In this document: positions 33,821 to 45,311 of the stretch, piece after piece
Numbering within the stretch: the stretch's first letter is position 1
Layout of the letters: every line of letters starts with the position of its first letter
Source: Hymenochaete sp. R1
Taxonomy: Eukaryota > Basidiomycota > Agaricomycetes > Hymenochaetales > Hymenochaetaceae
Reading direction: 5' to 3'
Assembly (NCBI GenBank): GCA_019400425.1
Contig: JAFREE010000014.1
Location: forward strand, 227,743-291,742
DNA: 64,000 bases
Made by a program: the position numbers and the translations under genes
The notes under the pieces: model-generated
Told to the model about the DNA's origin: nothing
Databases searched by the model: none
What the model saw: only the letters and a program-made list of their open reading frames with translations

Positions 33821-36800
33821 TCAAGTAGCCATCTCATCCCAATGCCAATTCTGTCTTACCGCAGCCGCAACACTCAACTTCCCCTGCTCCTTCCTCTGCC
33901 TCAAATTCTTCACCTCCGTCCCAATCAGGTCTCGTATCCGTTCAAGGTCGACAGGCCTCTCCGCGCGCGAGCCCATGAGCAGGTTCCGCCAGATACCACC
34001 CGCCGCGACGGAATTGTCACAGCTGAGCTGCATCGGCCTATGTAGTCGTACCATTTTTTGCATGAGGTGATCTGGGCTGGGGTACATTGCACCTGGCCAA
34101 GCGATGCGGATTGCGAACCACCAACCTAGGGGCTGCGAGATGAAAGGACGGGGCCATCCAATCGAAGAAACAATAAGAAAAGAAGTACGATTACGTCAGT
34201 TAGATATTTGAATAAAAAGAAGTTAGACTCCGCCCCCTTCGAAGGAGAGGTATACTTACGCGGCCATCTGGGAGACATTTCTCAGGATACGTGTCATAAG
34301 TGGTAAGCGTCCCTTCTGGAAGAGAGAACCTGAGGATAGAATAGGGGTAAAGGCGAGCCCAAGTCAGTCTATATACCCTTCCCATGTCTCAACAAGACAA
34401 GCACGACAACTCTTCCTCCCACTTACTTATGTGCAACCCAATGATTCGAGTCACTCCGATGCCTACACAGAACCACAATGATCCTCGGCATCCCTTCCAA
34501 CCCAAAGGGGGTCCACAGATCCCTAAGCATCCCACACGCATCCCCATGCCGGCCATGAAAAACCGCATTATTGATCGCATCCGCCATATTCGGTGGAACG
34601 AACAGCCTATCGACGCGACCCGGCGGGACCTCCGTTAGTTGCTGCCGCACATACCGTTTGTACATCTGCGTCGCCCAGATACTCAACGCGACCTCGTCCA
34701 CCTGGGTCCCGCGCTGCGTGCTCTGCATCGCGTGATCCAACTCACTCATGGGCCAAACGATCGCCCAGTTCAGTAGCCGTTGGTGGATACGCTGCCAGGG
34801 CGGTGTCGGTTGATGCTCGTGATACGACTCGGGCGCACGCCATGGTTGCGAATCGGCACCACCACGCGAGTCCGCCGCTGGCTGCTGACTCTCGGTCGGA
34901 ATGGGTGGAAGAGGCGGAGAACTTGTGGGCACAGGAGCTTCTTCTTCGATATCCGGAATCTCAGACTCTGGTCTCGGAGGCTCGTATCGATCGCGATCCG
35001 CCACACTCTCCTCGCGGAGCTCCCAGCTCTGGTGCGTCGGCGCGATGGATCGTGCCTGCTCCTTGATCTTTAGACGATACAGTTCCTCTTCAAGAACCTG
35101 TTGCCCGGGCGACTCGCCCCTCCCACTGGAAGAAAGTAGATCTGCCCTTTTCTTGTACTGGATCGGATGTGGGTTATGCTGGTGGTGATGCGGGTGGTAA
35201 TCAGACTCTTGGATCGTCCGCTCGGTCCGCTCTGTGTATGCACGGCCTGGACCTCTACCTCCTTGCGTCTCTTCGTCCTCAAACTCGTCACCCTCAGGCA
35301 TCCCTCGGCCTACAATCGTTGCTCCGTTCCTCGGCCGCGGCGTACCCGTACCCACAGACTCTCCAGGAATAGTATACTCCGACTCCGGGTGCCGATACAT
35401 CGAGTCGCCCGCTCCCGTCATCTGCGTTCCGATAGGAATCGTCTGTGTTCGCGGAGTCCGGTCTTCATCGCCCTGCGTTTCAGGAATCGTTTGAGCATCT
35501 GGGATCGTACCTGCCATCGCCGTGCTACGGCCAGTATTGTACCCGTAGCTCTGGGTCTGGGTCTGCGACCTTGATTTTGATCCATCTGTTCGCTTGAGGC
35601 GCTCTAGTTGAGGTCCTAAGGCAGCAACACGGCTTTCCATGGATTGAAGCTGATCCATCATCTCTCGCGCCCATGCCGGAGGGTCCTAAATGTCATTGTA
35701 TTAGCAAACAGTTACAATGAGCCTTGAAAGAAAAAGTATCTCACATCGGGATTGAAACTCGGCCCATTCGTAAGATGCCAACTCGGGTCGTGATCATGGA
35801 ACTTCTTCCGGTACTGGCGAATACTCTCTTTATCATTCTTCAAACCCAACTTCTTGATTCTCGCCGCGACAGCCTTCCTCAGTGCCCTCCTCACAATATC
35901 ATGCTGCGATTCGTCATCGGCTGCGTGTAACAAGATACAAAGGTCCTCATCATGATAGTTCGACCGCTTGACATCCGCCGCAAGGACAGACGGAGCAATA
36001 GACGTTCGCGGCGTCCGTGCACTAAGAATACCGTGCACAATCTCCGTTTCATAGTCATTCAAATCCTCAGGTGTCTCTGGACGAGCCTGGTTCTGCGGAG
36101 GTGTCTGCAATGAATCGTCGCCGTTTGTTTGGAGTGTGTGTGCTACGGACGGTACAGGTGAAAGCGTCGTCTGCATCTTGTGTCTTGCCATGCGCGGTTC
36201 CTCACTCGGCACGCGACCATCGCTCGGTATGCGTCTATGACTCGTCGCGGGTGTGTACGGATTGGGCAAGCGCTGAGATGTGCTAGGTTGTGAGGAAGGA
36301 GCAGTTGCTGTCATTGGCGGACCTCGACGGGGGCCTAGCCCCGGGGCAGAAGTGGGTGCGGGAGTGGTAGAGGTATACGGTGTCGTAGGCTCATGGGTGT
36401 ATGAGTCCGAATCAGTAGCATGCCACCCGTATTGGCTCGGGCCTCTCGTGCTGGCTCGGGCACCGTACGGATATGCGCTCTCGCCGTTTGTGTGATATCC
36501 GTTTCCTGTCGTCTCGTTAGGAATAGTCCCTAACTCCGATGGCTCCTTTTGAGACTGAGGAGGTCGTTGGGAAGGTGCTCTGACGGACTGCGGAGCTTGA
36601 GAGGGCGCTACGTGAGAAGGTGCGCCGAGGTCCAATGACGGGGCCATAGCAAAGGACTGGAAATCGTTCATTGGTCTGTACGCATCGATCTGGGGACTAA
36701 GCGCTGCGCCAGGTCTGCTCGCTGCCTTTGAAGGGGCTCGTGCTGAACGTGCCGTCATTTCTGGGGATTTGAGGGCTCGCGATTGCCCACCCGGAGAAAG

Positions 36801-38217
36801 AATACCTGACCGTGCGCCTTCCCCACCGGAAGGCCTACGAGAGCCTACAACAGAACCACCTGGCCTCTGCGAGCGAGCACCAGGAGACATGAGTACATCG
36901 CCTTGAGCATCAGACATCGCTCTCTCAGTTGGTGCCCTATCTATTGGAGTATTTTCTGTAGATGCCCTAGGCTAAAGGAAGAGTATTAGTCTTCAAAGGT
37001 CAATACTCTGCACAAAGCAATTTCTTCTTACAATGTTGATTGTGGTCGAACCATCAGGTCCGATATTGACCGTAATTCCTCCAAAGCCCCCTGACGGAGG
37101 AGACTGCATGGGCGGCGACATGGGCGTGGTTTGTGGGTGATAATGGGGCGACATGGGCATCTCCCGCGCAATGCTTTGATACGGAGACTGAACTTTGGAC
37201 TGGGGCATCGAAGACATGTGACTATCAGTCGGGGGTTCGATATCAATGTTCACGTCGCCCTGGGGCGGGGTCATGGCGGACAGCCTACCGGTTGGCTTCA
37301 AGATATGCTGACCCCACTGCGAGCGCTGTCGGTCAGGGGAGAAAAGATTGAAGAATGTGCTTCAGACATACAGGTGCTCTGGGCGGACTAGCCACGTTCA
37401 TCTCATGCTCTGGGATTGCAGCGGACTGTGCTGTCGATTCTGGTGCTGCCCACTGTGAAAGATTTCAATATGAAGTTCGCTGTATAAGTAGGGTTTACGC
37501 ACTGCAGGTTGAGAAGGGTGACCGGGGGCGGGGCCAAAGAAGCTTTCTCGAGGTGGACCAAGGTTTCCGAAAGACGAACCGTAGGACTCGTACTTTGGAC
37601 CTGGCTCATCTTCTGGGCCTGGCTCATGTTCGGGTATTTCCTTTGTCACTTGGACGTCATAAACTGTTCGGAAAAGACAAAGAGGTGGACGTACTGGATC
37701 AGCAGGATGGACCGAAGGACTCCGAACAGACTTGGCAATTTCGGAGCGCAAGCCGTCCTGGATGTCGCTCTTGATATCTGGATTGTCAATCATCTCGTAG
37801 CTGACCTCTGACCTCCCAAGATCATGAAGCTCGCCGTCGTCGGCGTTGTATGCATGCCTTGAGAGGCCGGAGGAGCGAGCCTGCGAGGGGGCTCGTTTGT
37901 ATGAACTAAGGCGTTGAAGGCGGGGGTCATTCGGGTCGAATTCTGATTGACCGTCTGCGGTGGTCCCGCTGTCCCTGACAGGACTTGCACCGCCGCTACG
38001 CTGGATGCCTTCAAGGTAGAGAAGGACTGGGACATTGTTGTCAGAAGCTGGCCTAGGCAGGGGCTGATGAATGAGAAAGATACCTTTCTCGCTCGGGGCT
38101 GTGAGATGTATTACCCAATGTCAATGTGATTATGAGATGAGATGAGATAGTGAGATACGGACCGGGTGTGCTAGATCTTAGCAAGATTGGAGTGAGGACC
38201 TCCGAAGAGTTGCTCAT
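33821..38217 (-). CDS. Large disordered protein with a candidate Ulp1-type cysteine protease end
   Basis: I recognise no named family with certainty. Nine exons give 1282 residues: 38217-38163, 38098-38084, 38047-37503, 37452-37372, 37316-37032, 36971-35745, 35685-34427, 34329-34260, 34132-33821. Residues 1 to about 1020 are mostly disordered, rich in Pro, Ser, Gln and Thr, with one more ordered block near 660-735 (HGILSARTPRTSIAP, DEDLCILLHAADDESQ, AVAARIKKLGL, DPSWHLTNGPSFNPD). The folded C-terminal part runs from about 1035 (LLNWAIVWPMSELDHAM). It contains SDSNHWVAHK, TTYDTYPEK and MQLSCDNSVAAGG. The His-Asp spacing is 17 and the Asp-Cys spacing 49, the same as in yeast Ulp1. This is a hypothesis. 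A second weak point is the 36-nt intron at 38048-38083, short for this genome. Confidence 0.75.
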
Positions 38218-38956
38218 TGTGCAAAGAGAATTGAAGTCAAAGTTTAAAGTCGTGTGCTGTTCGTCAGAATGATTTGTTCGTGAGCGTGAAGTATGTCAAT
38301 AAAAAAAGAGAGGCGTCGCTGGAGAAAGATGAGAGGATGTGAGTGCGGATGAGACGATGGATGACGGAGAAAGGAAAGGAGTAGTGGTAGCGCTTATAAG
38401 AAAGAGAGATGAAGGGCGAGGAGAGAGGATTCAACGTGTTTTCAACTTCAACTCATCCAAAACAAACACAAACAATCTTCTCGCGTCATCGCTTTCTCTG
38501 TGGCAATGCGTCTCTATGCACCCTCCTTCCTCTTTTTCCTTGTACATTATACATTCAGATATCACTTCAAATAAAAACAAGTCATATATACATCTGCAAA
38601 TTCTGGATATAGTACTAGTATCGGCATGGATGACGCAGTGTACACGCAGTATGATGTAGCTCTTGGCCACTCGGGATATCTTTATTTGCTCGAACGAATA
38701 CAAAATCCGCAATTAGAATCGCCTCACCGTCGCAACGTTTCATCTCCAGTCCACCAAGTCCAGCCCAGTCCAAGTTCACGAGACTAAACATTGAAACAAG
38801 TGAGAAGACCCGACAGGACTGTGACGACATGCTGTGACAGTGTGTGACAGTCGCGATGATCGTCAGATGATGACTAAGCAAACGCGTCTTTCCATTCCTG
38901 CGCAGGTCAAGTCGACTTCTTCATCGGAAACCTTTTGCTGCGTGCTTGCCTCCACA
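38218..38956. other. Divergent intergenic between the Ulp1-like gene and CTF4
   Basis: The two flanking genes point away from each other, so both promoters must lie in these 739 bp. No clear TATA box or coding signal was seen. Confidence 0.5.
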
Positions 38957-41900
38957 ATGGCAGACAGCCTTGTTCACAACAATGCTCATCCAGCAGGCAG
39001 AACTTTCATAGCGATATCAAGAGATGGAAGGTGCGAACAGATATTTCAAAGGGGAAAAATAGCCTGGCCCTGACGTGTTTTATAGCGTACTCTATACCGG
39101 CGGCTGCGACTCCCTTGTACGCGTCTGGAAGGCAGACAGCGGCGCTGACCAGGAGCCCGACACCGCGCTCGACTCAGATGAAGCTATCACCGCTCTCGGT
39201 GTTGACGTGAGCTTTCAAACCTCCTTTCAGATGCGCGTCCGAGACTCATTTGTTTCGTAGAGTAACGGATGGATGTCAGGGAACGAAGACTCGCTCGTAC
39301 GCAGATACTCTAAGCTTGGAACAGAGATGGAAAGTCTAGTCACTCGCGCCAATGCCATTCCTATTCGATACATCGCTGTAGACGCAAAAAGCCAAAGGGT
39401 CGCCGTCGCTTCAGAGTGCGTGTCTGTTCTCCTTGCGACTCTCAGATGCTAACAGACGTTGTAGTGAAACAGTTATTAAGCTCATCGACCTTGAAAATCC
39501 AACAAATATCAAACTGCTTGAGGGTCATCGGAAGGGCGTTCGGAGCGTGTCCTGGCATCCTTCGGGAACCTTATTGGTGCGTGGTCAACAAAATCAATGC
39601 TAAACATGCCCATAACACTTCTTTCAGACTTCTTGCAGCTCAGACGGGAATGTAATTGTCTGGAACGTGTCGGAAGACGAGCCAAAAATCGAGCGTACGC
39701 TAGAAGGCTTGATCCCTGCCGTTTCTGACAACCAGTAAGCGTTTCGGCTGAAGATGCGAATGGTCGTACTGATGATTCACAAGGTCTGAAGAGTTTGGTC
39801 ATGAATGTGTTGCTTTATGGCATCCATCAGGGACTTACTTCGTTGTCGCAACGAAAGCGCACGGTGTGTCTCATTAACAAAATTATCACCTAACCATACG
39901 TCTGACTGTCGATTAGAAATAATCACCGTCTCCAGCAGCACATGGTTGAAGGTCCATACGTTCTCAAATGAAGACTGTATGGGTGCCGTAACAGCGCTCG
40001 CTTTCTCGTCCAACGGCGCTTACCTCGCATCCGCCTGCAAGTCTGGTGTCTTCGTTTGGGCGAGCCAGACACGTCGAGTTGTCGCTCAGTAAGTTACTTC
40101 TCTATTCTTCTGAAAGGGCGTAATTCATTTCAGTATTGAAAGGCAGGAACTGGCTTCGGGGACAATGGTTCACCAACTGGCTTTTTCCTCTTCGCGTAAC
40201 CTCCTCGCATGGACTGATAGCCAAGGAAATCTTACCCGGTGGCCTATTGTGATTCCTTCCGACCTTCCAAGCTCGACGAAAGCATCCGTTTCTACTACCT
40301 CGAAATCTACGACAAAGCAACCTGCAGGAATATCTCTTTTTGATGATTCTGGAGATATAAGTGCTCCCGCTGTTAATGGTGAGGGAGATATCGAACTTGA
40401 CGAGCAAGATGACGATTGGATTATCGATGACCTCGGAGATGGGTTGAAGGACAAGCCCAACAAGGACTTTGGTGATCTTCGAGAGATGGGTATGCTAGTA
40501 ATATATGGAAATGGCTCGCGTTGGCTCATTTGTTTGTTTCTTGTAGTTAGCGTCACCAAGGCCCAGCCGTCATTTCAACCGGGTTCAACGCCGTTCCAGA
40601 ACAAAAGGCGGTACCTTTGTACGTGCCTCATCGAGTTTCATACAATCCTTTAATGTAATCAACAACCATAGCGTTCAATAATATCGGTGTTGTGGAGGTC
40701 GTTGACCAGGATACACACCAAATCATGAATATCGAATTTCATGATCAAACAACTAGGAAAAGTTACCACTTCACAGATACGTTCAAATTCAACTTGGCGT
40801 CTATTGGTACGTCACCCTTAGTTACCTAACTCGCGAAATAATTGACCGCCCTTGTATCTCAGGTGAAAGGGGTATCGTATACGCTTGTCCACCTGAAGAT
40901 GGACATAGCGCCCGAATCCACTATAAACCCTACGCGACTTGGGCCTCCATCGGCGAATGGACATACGAGCTTCCCTCGGGAGAACAAGCCGTCGCCGTAG
41001 CCGCGGGCGGGACTCCACCAACACGTTCGCTCCGAAAGCTGCAGGGTGCAGATGCAGAGGGGAATGGATACGTCGTCGTCGCGACAAATCGGGGGACGAT
41101 ACGGTTCTTCTCGGGTGGAGGTGCTCAGAGGGGGCCGGTGTGGGCTATTGACGGAGATGTGGTCTCGATGGTTGCTGGAAGGGACTACGTGTTTGTGGTG
41201 CATCGAGAAGGGAGTGCGAGCCTTGATGGTAAGAGCGCGGAAACGACTTGGAAGTGAAAGGCGAATTCACGTTCATAAACAGGAAATCAGAATCTGAAGT
41301 ATACTCTACGCGCGAGTGACACGTATCGTGTCATGCACACAGGCCGGCTACCTATCAACAAGGGCTTCACATTGAAGTGGATAGGCATATCAGACGAAGG
41401 AGTGAGTCCCTCGCGGTGTACTGAACGCTTCAAAGTTGGATCTGACGTTTCGAAACTATCAGGCTCCCGTTTTATACGACTCGGCCGAGCGGTTATTGAT
41501 GCTCGAACACTACCGGTTCACTTCACAAGGGTCATGGGTCGTTCTGTTGGAAGCAACGCAGCTAGAACGACGCGCTGGGAAAGACGAATCGTACTGGCCC
41601 GTCGGAGTATCGAAAAGCACGCTCATGGCCGTGATCTTGAAGGTAACATTCTCCAACTTATTCCCAAATGCCAGTCGAGTAACACCCAGAATTAGGGCCG
41701 TCAAGACCACCCAAGCTTCCCCCGGCCTCTCGCTCAAGAAATCGAAATGCACATGCCCTACTTCGACATGGACAACCCCGAAACTCGGAAGGAAGAGCGC
41801 GTCGCCCGCGAGACGATCCTCCTCGACCACATCCGCGACACCCTCGAAGACGACACCCTCACCGACGACGACATCGCGAGCACAGAACTCGACCTCGACA

Positions 41901-43234
41901 AGGAGCTTATTCAGCTCATTCAACTCGCTTGCAAGCATGAGCGCCTCCAACGCGCGCTCGACGCCGCGAAGCTCCTCCATCACACCAACTCACTCGACAT
42001 GGCCGTCAAAGTCGCCGAGTTCTATCATTTGAACGGACTAAAAGAGAAGTTTGGGGTGTTGAAAGGGATTAGGTTAGCGGCGGATCGGTTGAGGGATGAA
42101 CGGGAACGAAGGAGGGATTGGAAAGCTGCGTCTGGGCCTGTACTGCCGGTACAGGACGTATACGCAGGTGCTGAGGATGCACTGAGGCAGCTCCGCGGGG
42201 CACCGGCACCACCGGGTATCTATCGTGGTAGTCTAGCACCAACGCCGTCCGCAGAACCACAACGATCCAATCGAAAGTCGAGTCCTCAGGCGTATGTGGA
42301 GCCGTCGTCGTCGAGGACCTTCGTCGAGGCATCGCCGCCCCCAGAAAAGCGCAAGCGGGACATTGTTGACGAGAATGATGAATCTGGAGTCGAGGCGGGT
42401 GTGGGTGACACGGGCTCGAAACGACGAGCCATGACGTCCAACCCAATCCTCCAACAACCCCGTAAGTAGCATCCATCTCACTTTTCCTCTGTGCTGCGAC
42501 AGAGACGCATTAGGGGGAGGGGCGGCCTAGGGCTTTACTGAAAACAAACTAAACAACATCCATTTGAATTCTAAGGGCCTAACCCGTTCGCGAAGAAGCC
42601 ATCTGCGATTAACGAAGCGCAACAACCAGAGAGCGAAAAGCCGAACCCATTCAAGCGGAAGCTTGCGCCAACCAAATCGCTGCACAAAAGCGAGACGTTC
42701 TTCAATAAGGTGAACGCCGCAGAGAGTCAGGCGGAGAAAATCAAACGTATGTCTGCCTGTTTCTCCTCGTACCTCGACAGGTACTCAGGGCTGATTATCT
42801 CGCTTGGATCGGATCTCTCATTCATGCAGGCGGAAACGGGAAACCGAAGAAACCTCAACAAATATCAACTGGTAAACAGATGACCCTCGATAGCCTCAGT
42901 ACCAAGTCCAAGTCGACGAAAAATTCCGACTCGCAAAATGGAAGTTTGGAAGAGACGCAGGACACGTTGGCTGACGCCGATGCGGACGTCGACATGGACA
43001 TGGGCGACTTGGACGAGAGCACATTGTCTGCTTCTGTTGGCGTTTCACAACAGGAAAGCGCGAGTTTGAATGGGGACACGCAAGTTGAGGTAAGCTTTTC
43101 CGGTATGAGAAGGGACGCGATGCTTTACTGGTGCTGACTCTGCATATTTCTTCTTCCAGACTCAGCTGGTGGACGATGAAGAGCCCATTGAATGGCCTGA
43201 TTCGCCGACTACTGAAGTAGCTGTGGAGGCCTGA
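38957..43234 (+). CDS. CTF4: Replisome adaptor Ctf4 / Mcl1 / WDHD1 (AND-1)
   Basis: Ctf4 links the CMG helicase to DNA polymerase alpha and aids sister-chromatid cohesion. Seventeen exons give 1106 residues: 38957-39030, 39086-39206, 39261-39415, 39465-39576, 39628-39734, 39784-39863, 39917-40088, 40134-40489, 40547-40618, 40672-40806, 40863-41228, 41283-41401, 41463-41642, 41696-42461, 42576-42746, 42830-43089, 43160-43234. WD40 repeats fill about residues 1-310 ([47 protein letters not shown]). The acidic motif [13 protein letters not shown] (about 366) is characteristic. The SepB-type second propeller covers about 400-690 ([51 protein letters not shown]). A helical part follows ([20 protein letters not shown]), then a basic/acidic disordered tail with several NPF(A/K)K motifs. 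No HMG box is seen, as expected in fungi. Confidence 0.94.
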
Positions 43235-43462
43235 ACTTCGGACTTTCTTGAACTCTAGTCAGAAGCATAGAATAAAGCTAGTAAAGTCTTCGTCGCAATT
43301 CTTTTCCCAGAACCCATAACATCATAGCCAGGAATCTTCGTCTTTATCTGTACTGCATACCCCTCTGTCATTGCACTTGGTTTCTATGTAATGTAAGATA
43401 AAAACACGCCAAAAGGGATAGTGATACTCCTCATCAATGATATCCTGCCCGCCGTGTCCTCC

Positions 43463-45117
43463 CTAATTCCGCTTCCCCTTCTCGATATCCCTATAGAAAC
43501 TATCCGTGATCTGTAAATCCTGTATACAGCCATGAAACATGTCAACAACCCTACAATACTAGAGAAAGGAAACGCAGAAGAAAACAGCAATACTGGACTC
43601 ACCTCAGGCGCAAACGGCCACGCGTCAAAAACGCGAACGATATTCGCCCAGTCACGTATGTTGAATTCGCGCGGGGCCTTTGTGATGTTCACGCGTTGGT
43701 CTTCTGGTAAGTCAGGGTTACTCAGTTTCGGGAGGAGGTTCACTGCGCCTGGACCGAGGCCGCTATATCATAATAATAACATGTAAAAGAAGTGTGAATG
43801 AGTATCAAATATCTCGCAAAAGGCACGATATGGGTCAATGAATTTGAAAACGTACTTGATAGCTTTCTTGAGAGGAGTGGATTTCATAACGAAGAGTCTC
43901 CGGAGGACATAGTCCCATTTATCCTGCAAGTTCCTAGCGATAATCTACCAAAACGCACCACAGCTAAGGATGAGCCCAGCCTCCGGATTGTTTAATTCGA
44001 GAACAAGACGCACCGGGTGCTTTGATGGGTAGACGTTCACAGCTGACCATGTCGGTGAAGCTTTTTTGGAATCATGACGCGGGGCGGGAAAGAAATGGTC
44101 TGAGGTGGGGTGGAGATCGGTGGGAGGGATGGCTGGTTCGATCTCGGTTGAACCTTCGGAGACGACGCTGAGGCGGCAGTATTCTTTGCCTTTGGGCGGG
44201 CAGATCATTCGCTGGTTATTTAAAGAATGAACGAAAGAAAGAAAGACCAACGGAAGGGGAGAAGGCCGGGAGGGGGTAGCGGGATCGCGCGGGTCAGCGG
44301 GTGATTGGATGCACTTGAAAAAATGGAATGTACCTTGAATATGACATCGTTAACGACGATGTTGAGAGGAACACGTCCGTATTTGAAAAGCCATGTCCGT
44401 TCGGGCATAAGCCGTAAGATTTGCGAGGTGAGTTGGTCTCCGTACACCGAATTTTCGATGTGAGAGACCCAGTGAAGGTCGGGGGCTTCATAATGATATA
44501 ATGATCAGCGAGCGATAAGTATGAGAAGAAAGGGACAACACGGCCGGAGCTCACAATCGCCTTCCCATTCCTTCTTTTCAACGTCATCCAGGAGACCTCG
44601 TTCCTCGATGATGGAATATGTCGACCAGTCATAACCAGATTGGGGAATGACCGTCACCCGTGGATCGGCTTCTTCTAACGGCTACAGAAAAATACGATCA
44701 ATATGAAGAGAACAAATATATTCGGGATAAGATACTTTTAAATAGTTGAGGAATTGCGGGTCCTCTTCGAGGACTATGAGTTTGCGAATATGAGAGCTGG
44801 GCAGACTCAAGAGGCTCCTAGTTAGGACACCAGGTCCTATAAATTCCATTAGAGCCATGATACAATCACGAAACCTGCGTTTACTCACCAGGAAAAGCCT
44901 CGACGACAACCTTTCCCTTCCCATGGTAAGGGGCATCGGCCTTAACGAATGACCTTGCAATCTTATCCGCTAACTCCTGGTCATGGAGGGAGGTTCGAGT
45001 CCATGAGTGCGGAAACTCATCTTTCCATTGTTTGAGCGGTGGCAAAGGCGGTAATGACGAAGCATATCTTCTCTGTACCCGGGCAGCAAGCTGGAAGAGC
45101 CGAGGTCGAGGAAGCAT
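43463..45117 (-). CDS. MTF1: Mitochondrial transcription factor Mtf1 / TFB-type rRNA adenine dimethylase fold
   Basis: Works with mitochondrial RNA polymerase in promoter opening, using a fold derived from KsgA-like methyltransferases. Eight exons give 370 residues: 45117-44889, 44836-44736, 44681-44555, 44485-44334, 44211-44014, 43944-43856, 43762-43603, 43519-43463. The N-terminus MLPRPRLFQLAARVQRRYA is a clear mitochondrial presequence. The SAM-binding motif is VVEAFPGPGVLTRSLLSL, with IVLEEDPQFL as the next strand. Conserved later blocks are TWLFKYGRVPLNIVVNDVIF and WDYVLRRLFVMKSTPLKKAI. Intron 5 runs 44013-43945, ending at ttttggtag. Stopping at the earlier cttag would leave an in-frame TAG. 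The ATG at 45117 is preferred because upstream in-frame codons contain no ATG. MTF1 rather than an active rRNA methylase is inferred from the fungal context. Confidence 0.85.
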
Positions 45118-45311
45118 GGGAGAGCGTTGGAAGGAGGGAGAGACGGACAACGCGTGCGGTCGCGTTCAGCAGCTTGGGCGCGTTCCACAATCCCATGCCG
45201 TGAGATCTGCCGACGTGTTCCTCAACCTCAACAAAGCTTGACGCTGCTTGTCTTTCGACCACCACGACCATGACCCTCTGACTGAATAAACTTTACTATC
45301 GCTCTTCGTCA
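45118..45311. promoter_or_regulatory. Short divergent promoter, MTF1 and TAPT1/EMP65 genes
   Basis: Only 194 bp separate the two divergent start codons, so one compact region must serve both genes and both 5' leaders. No clear TATA box was seen. Confidence 0.5.

Noticed and set aside
33354..33837. Minus-strand frames after the Ulp1-like gene
   Set aside because: Low-complexity sequence downstream of a clear stop codon; likely 3' UTR.
37649..37694. Possible intron (gtacgt...ccaag) in the Ulp1-like gene
   Set aside because: Removing its 46 nt puts a TGA directly at the junction, while reading through stays in frame.
43945..43980. In-frame TAG in MTF1
   Set aside because: It is the end of intron 5 when the gtgcgt donor at 44013 is spliced to the ttttggtag acceptor, which restores the conserved RNLQDKWDY block.
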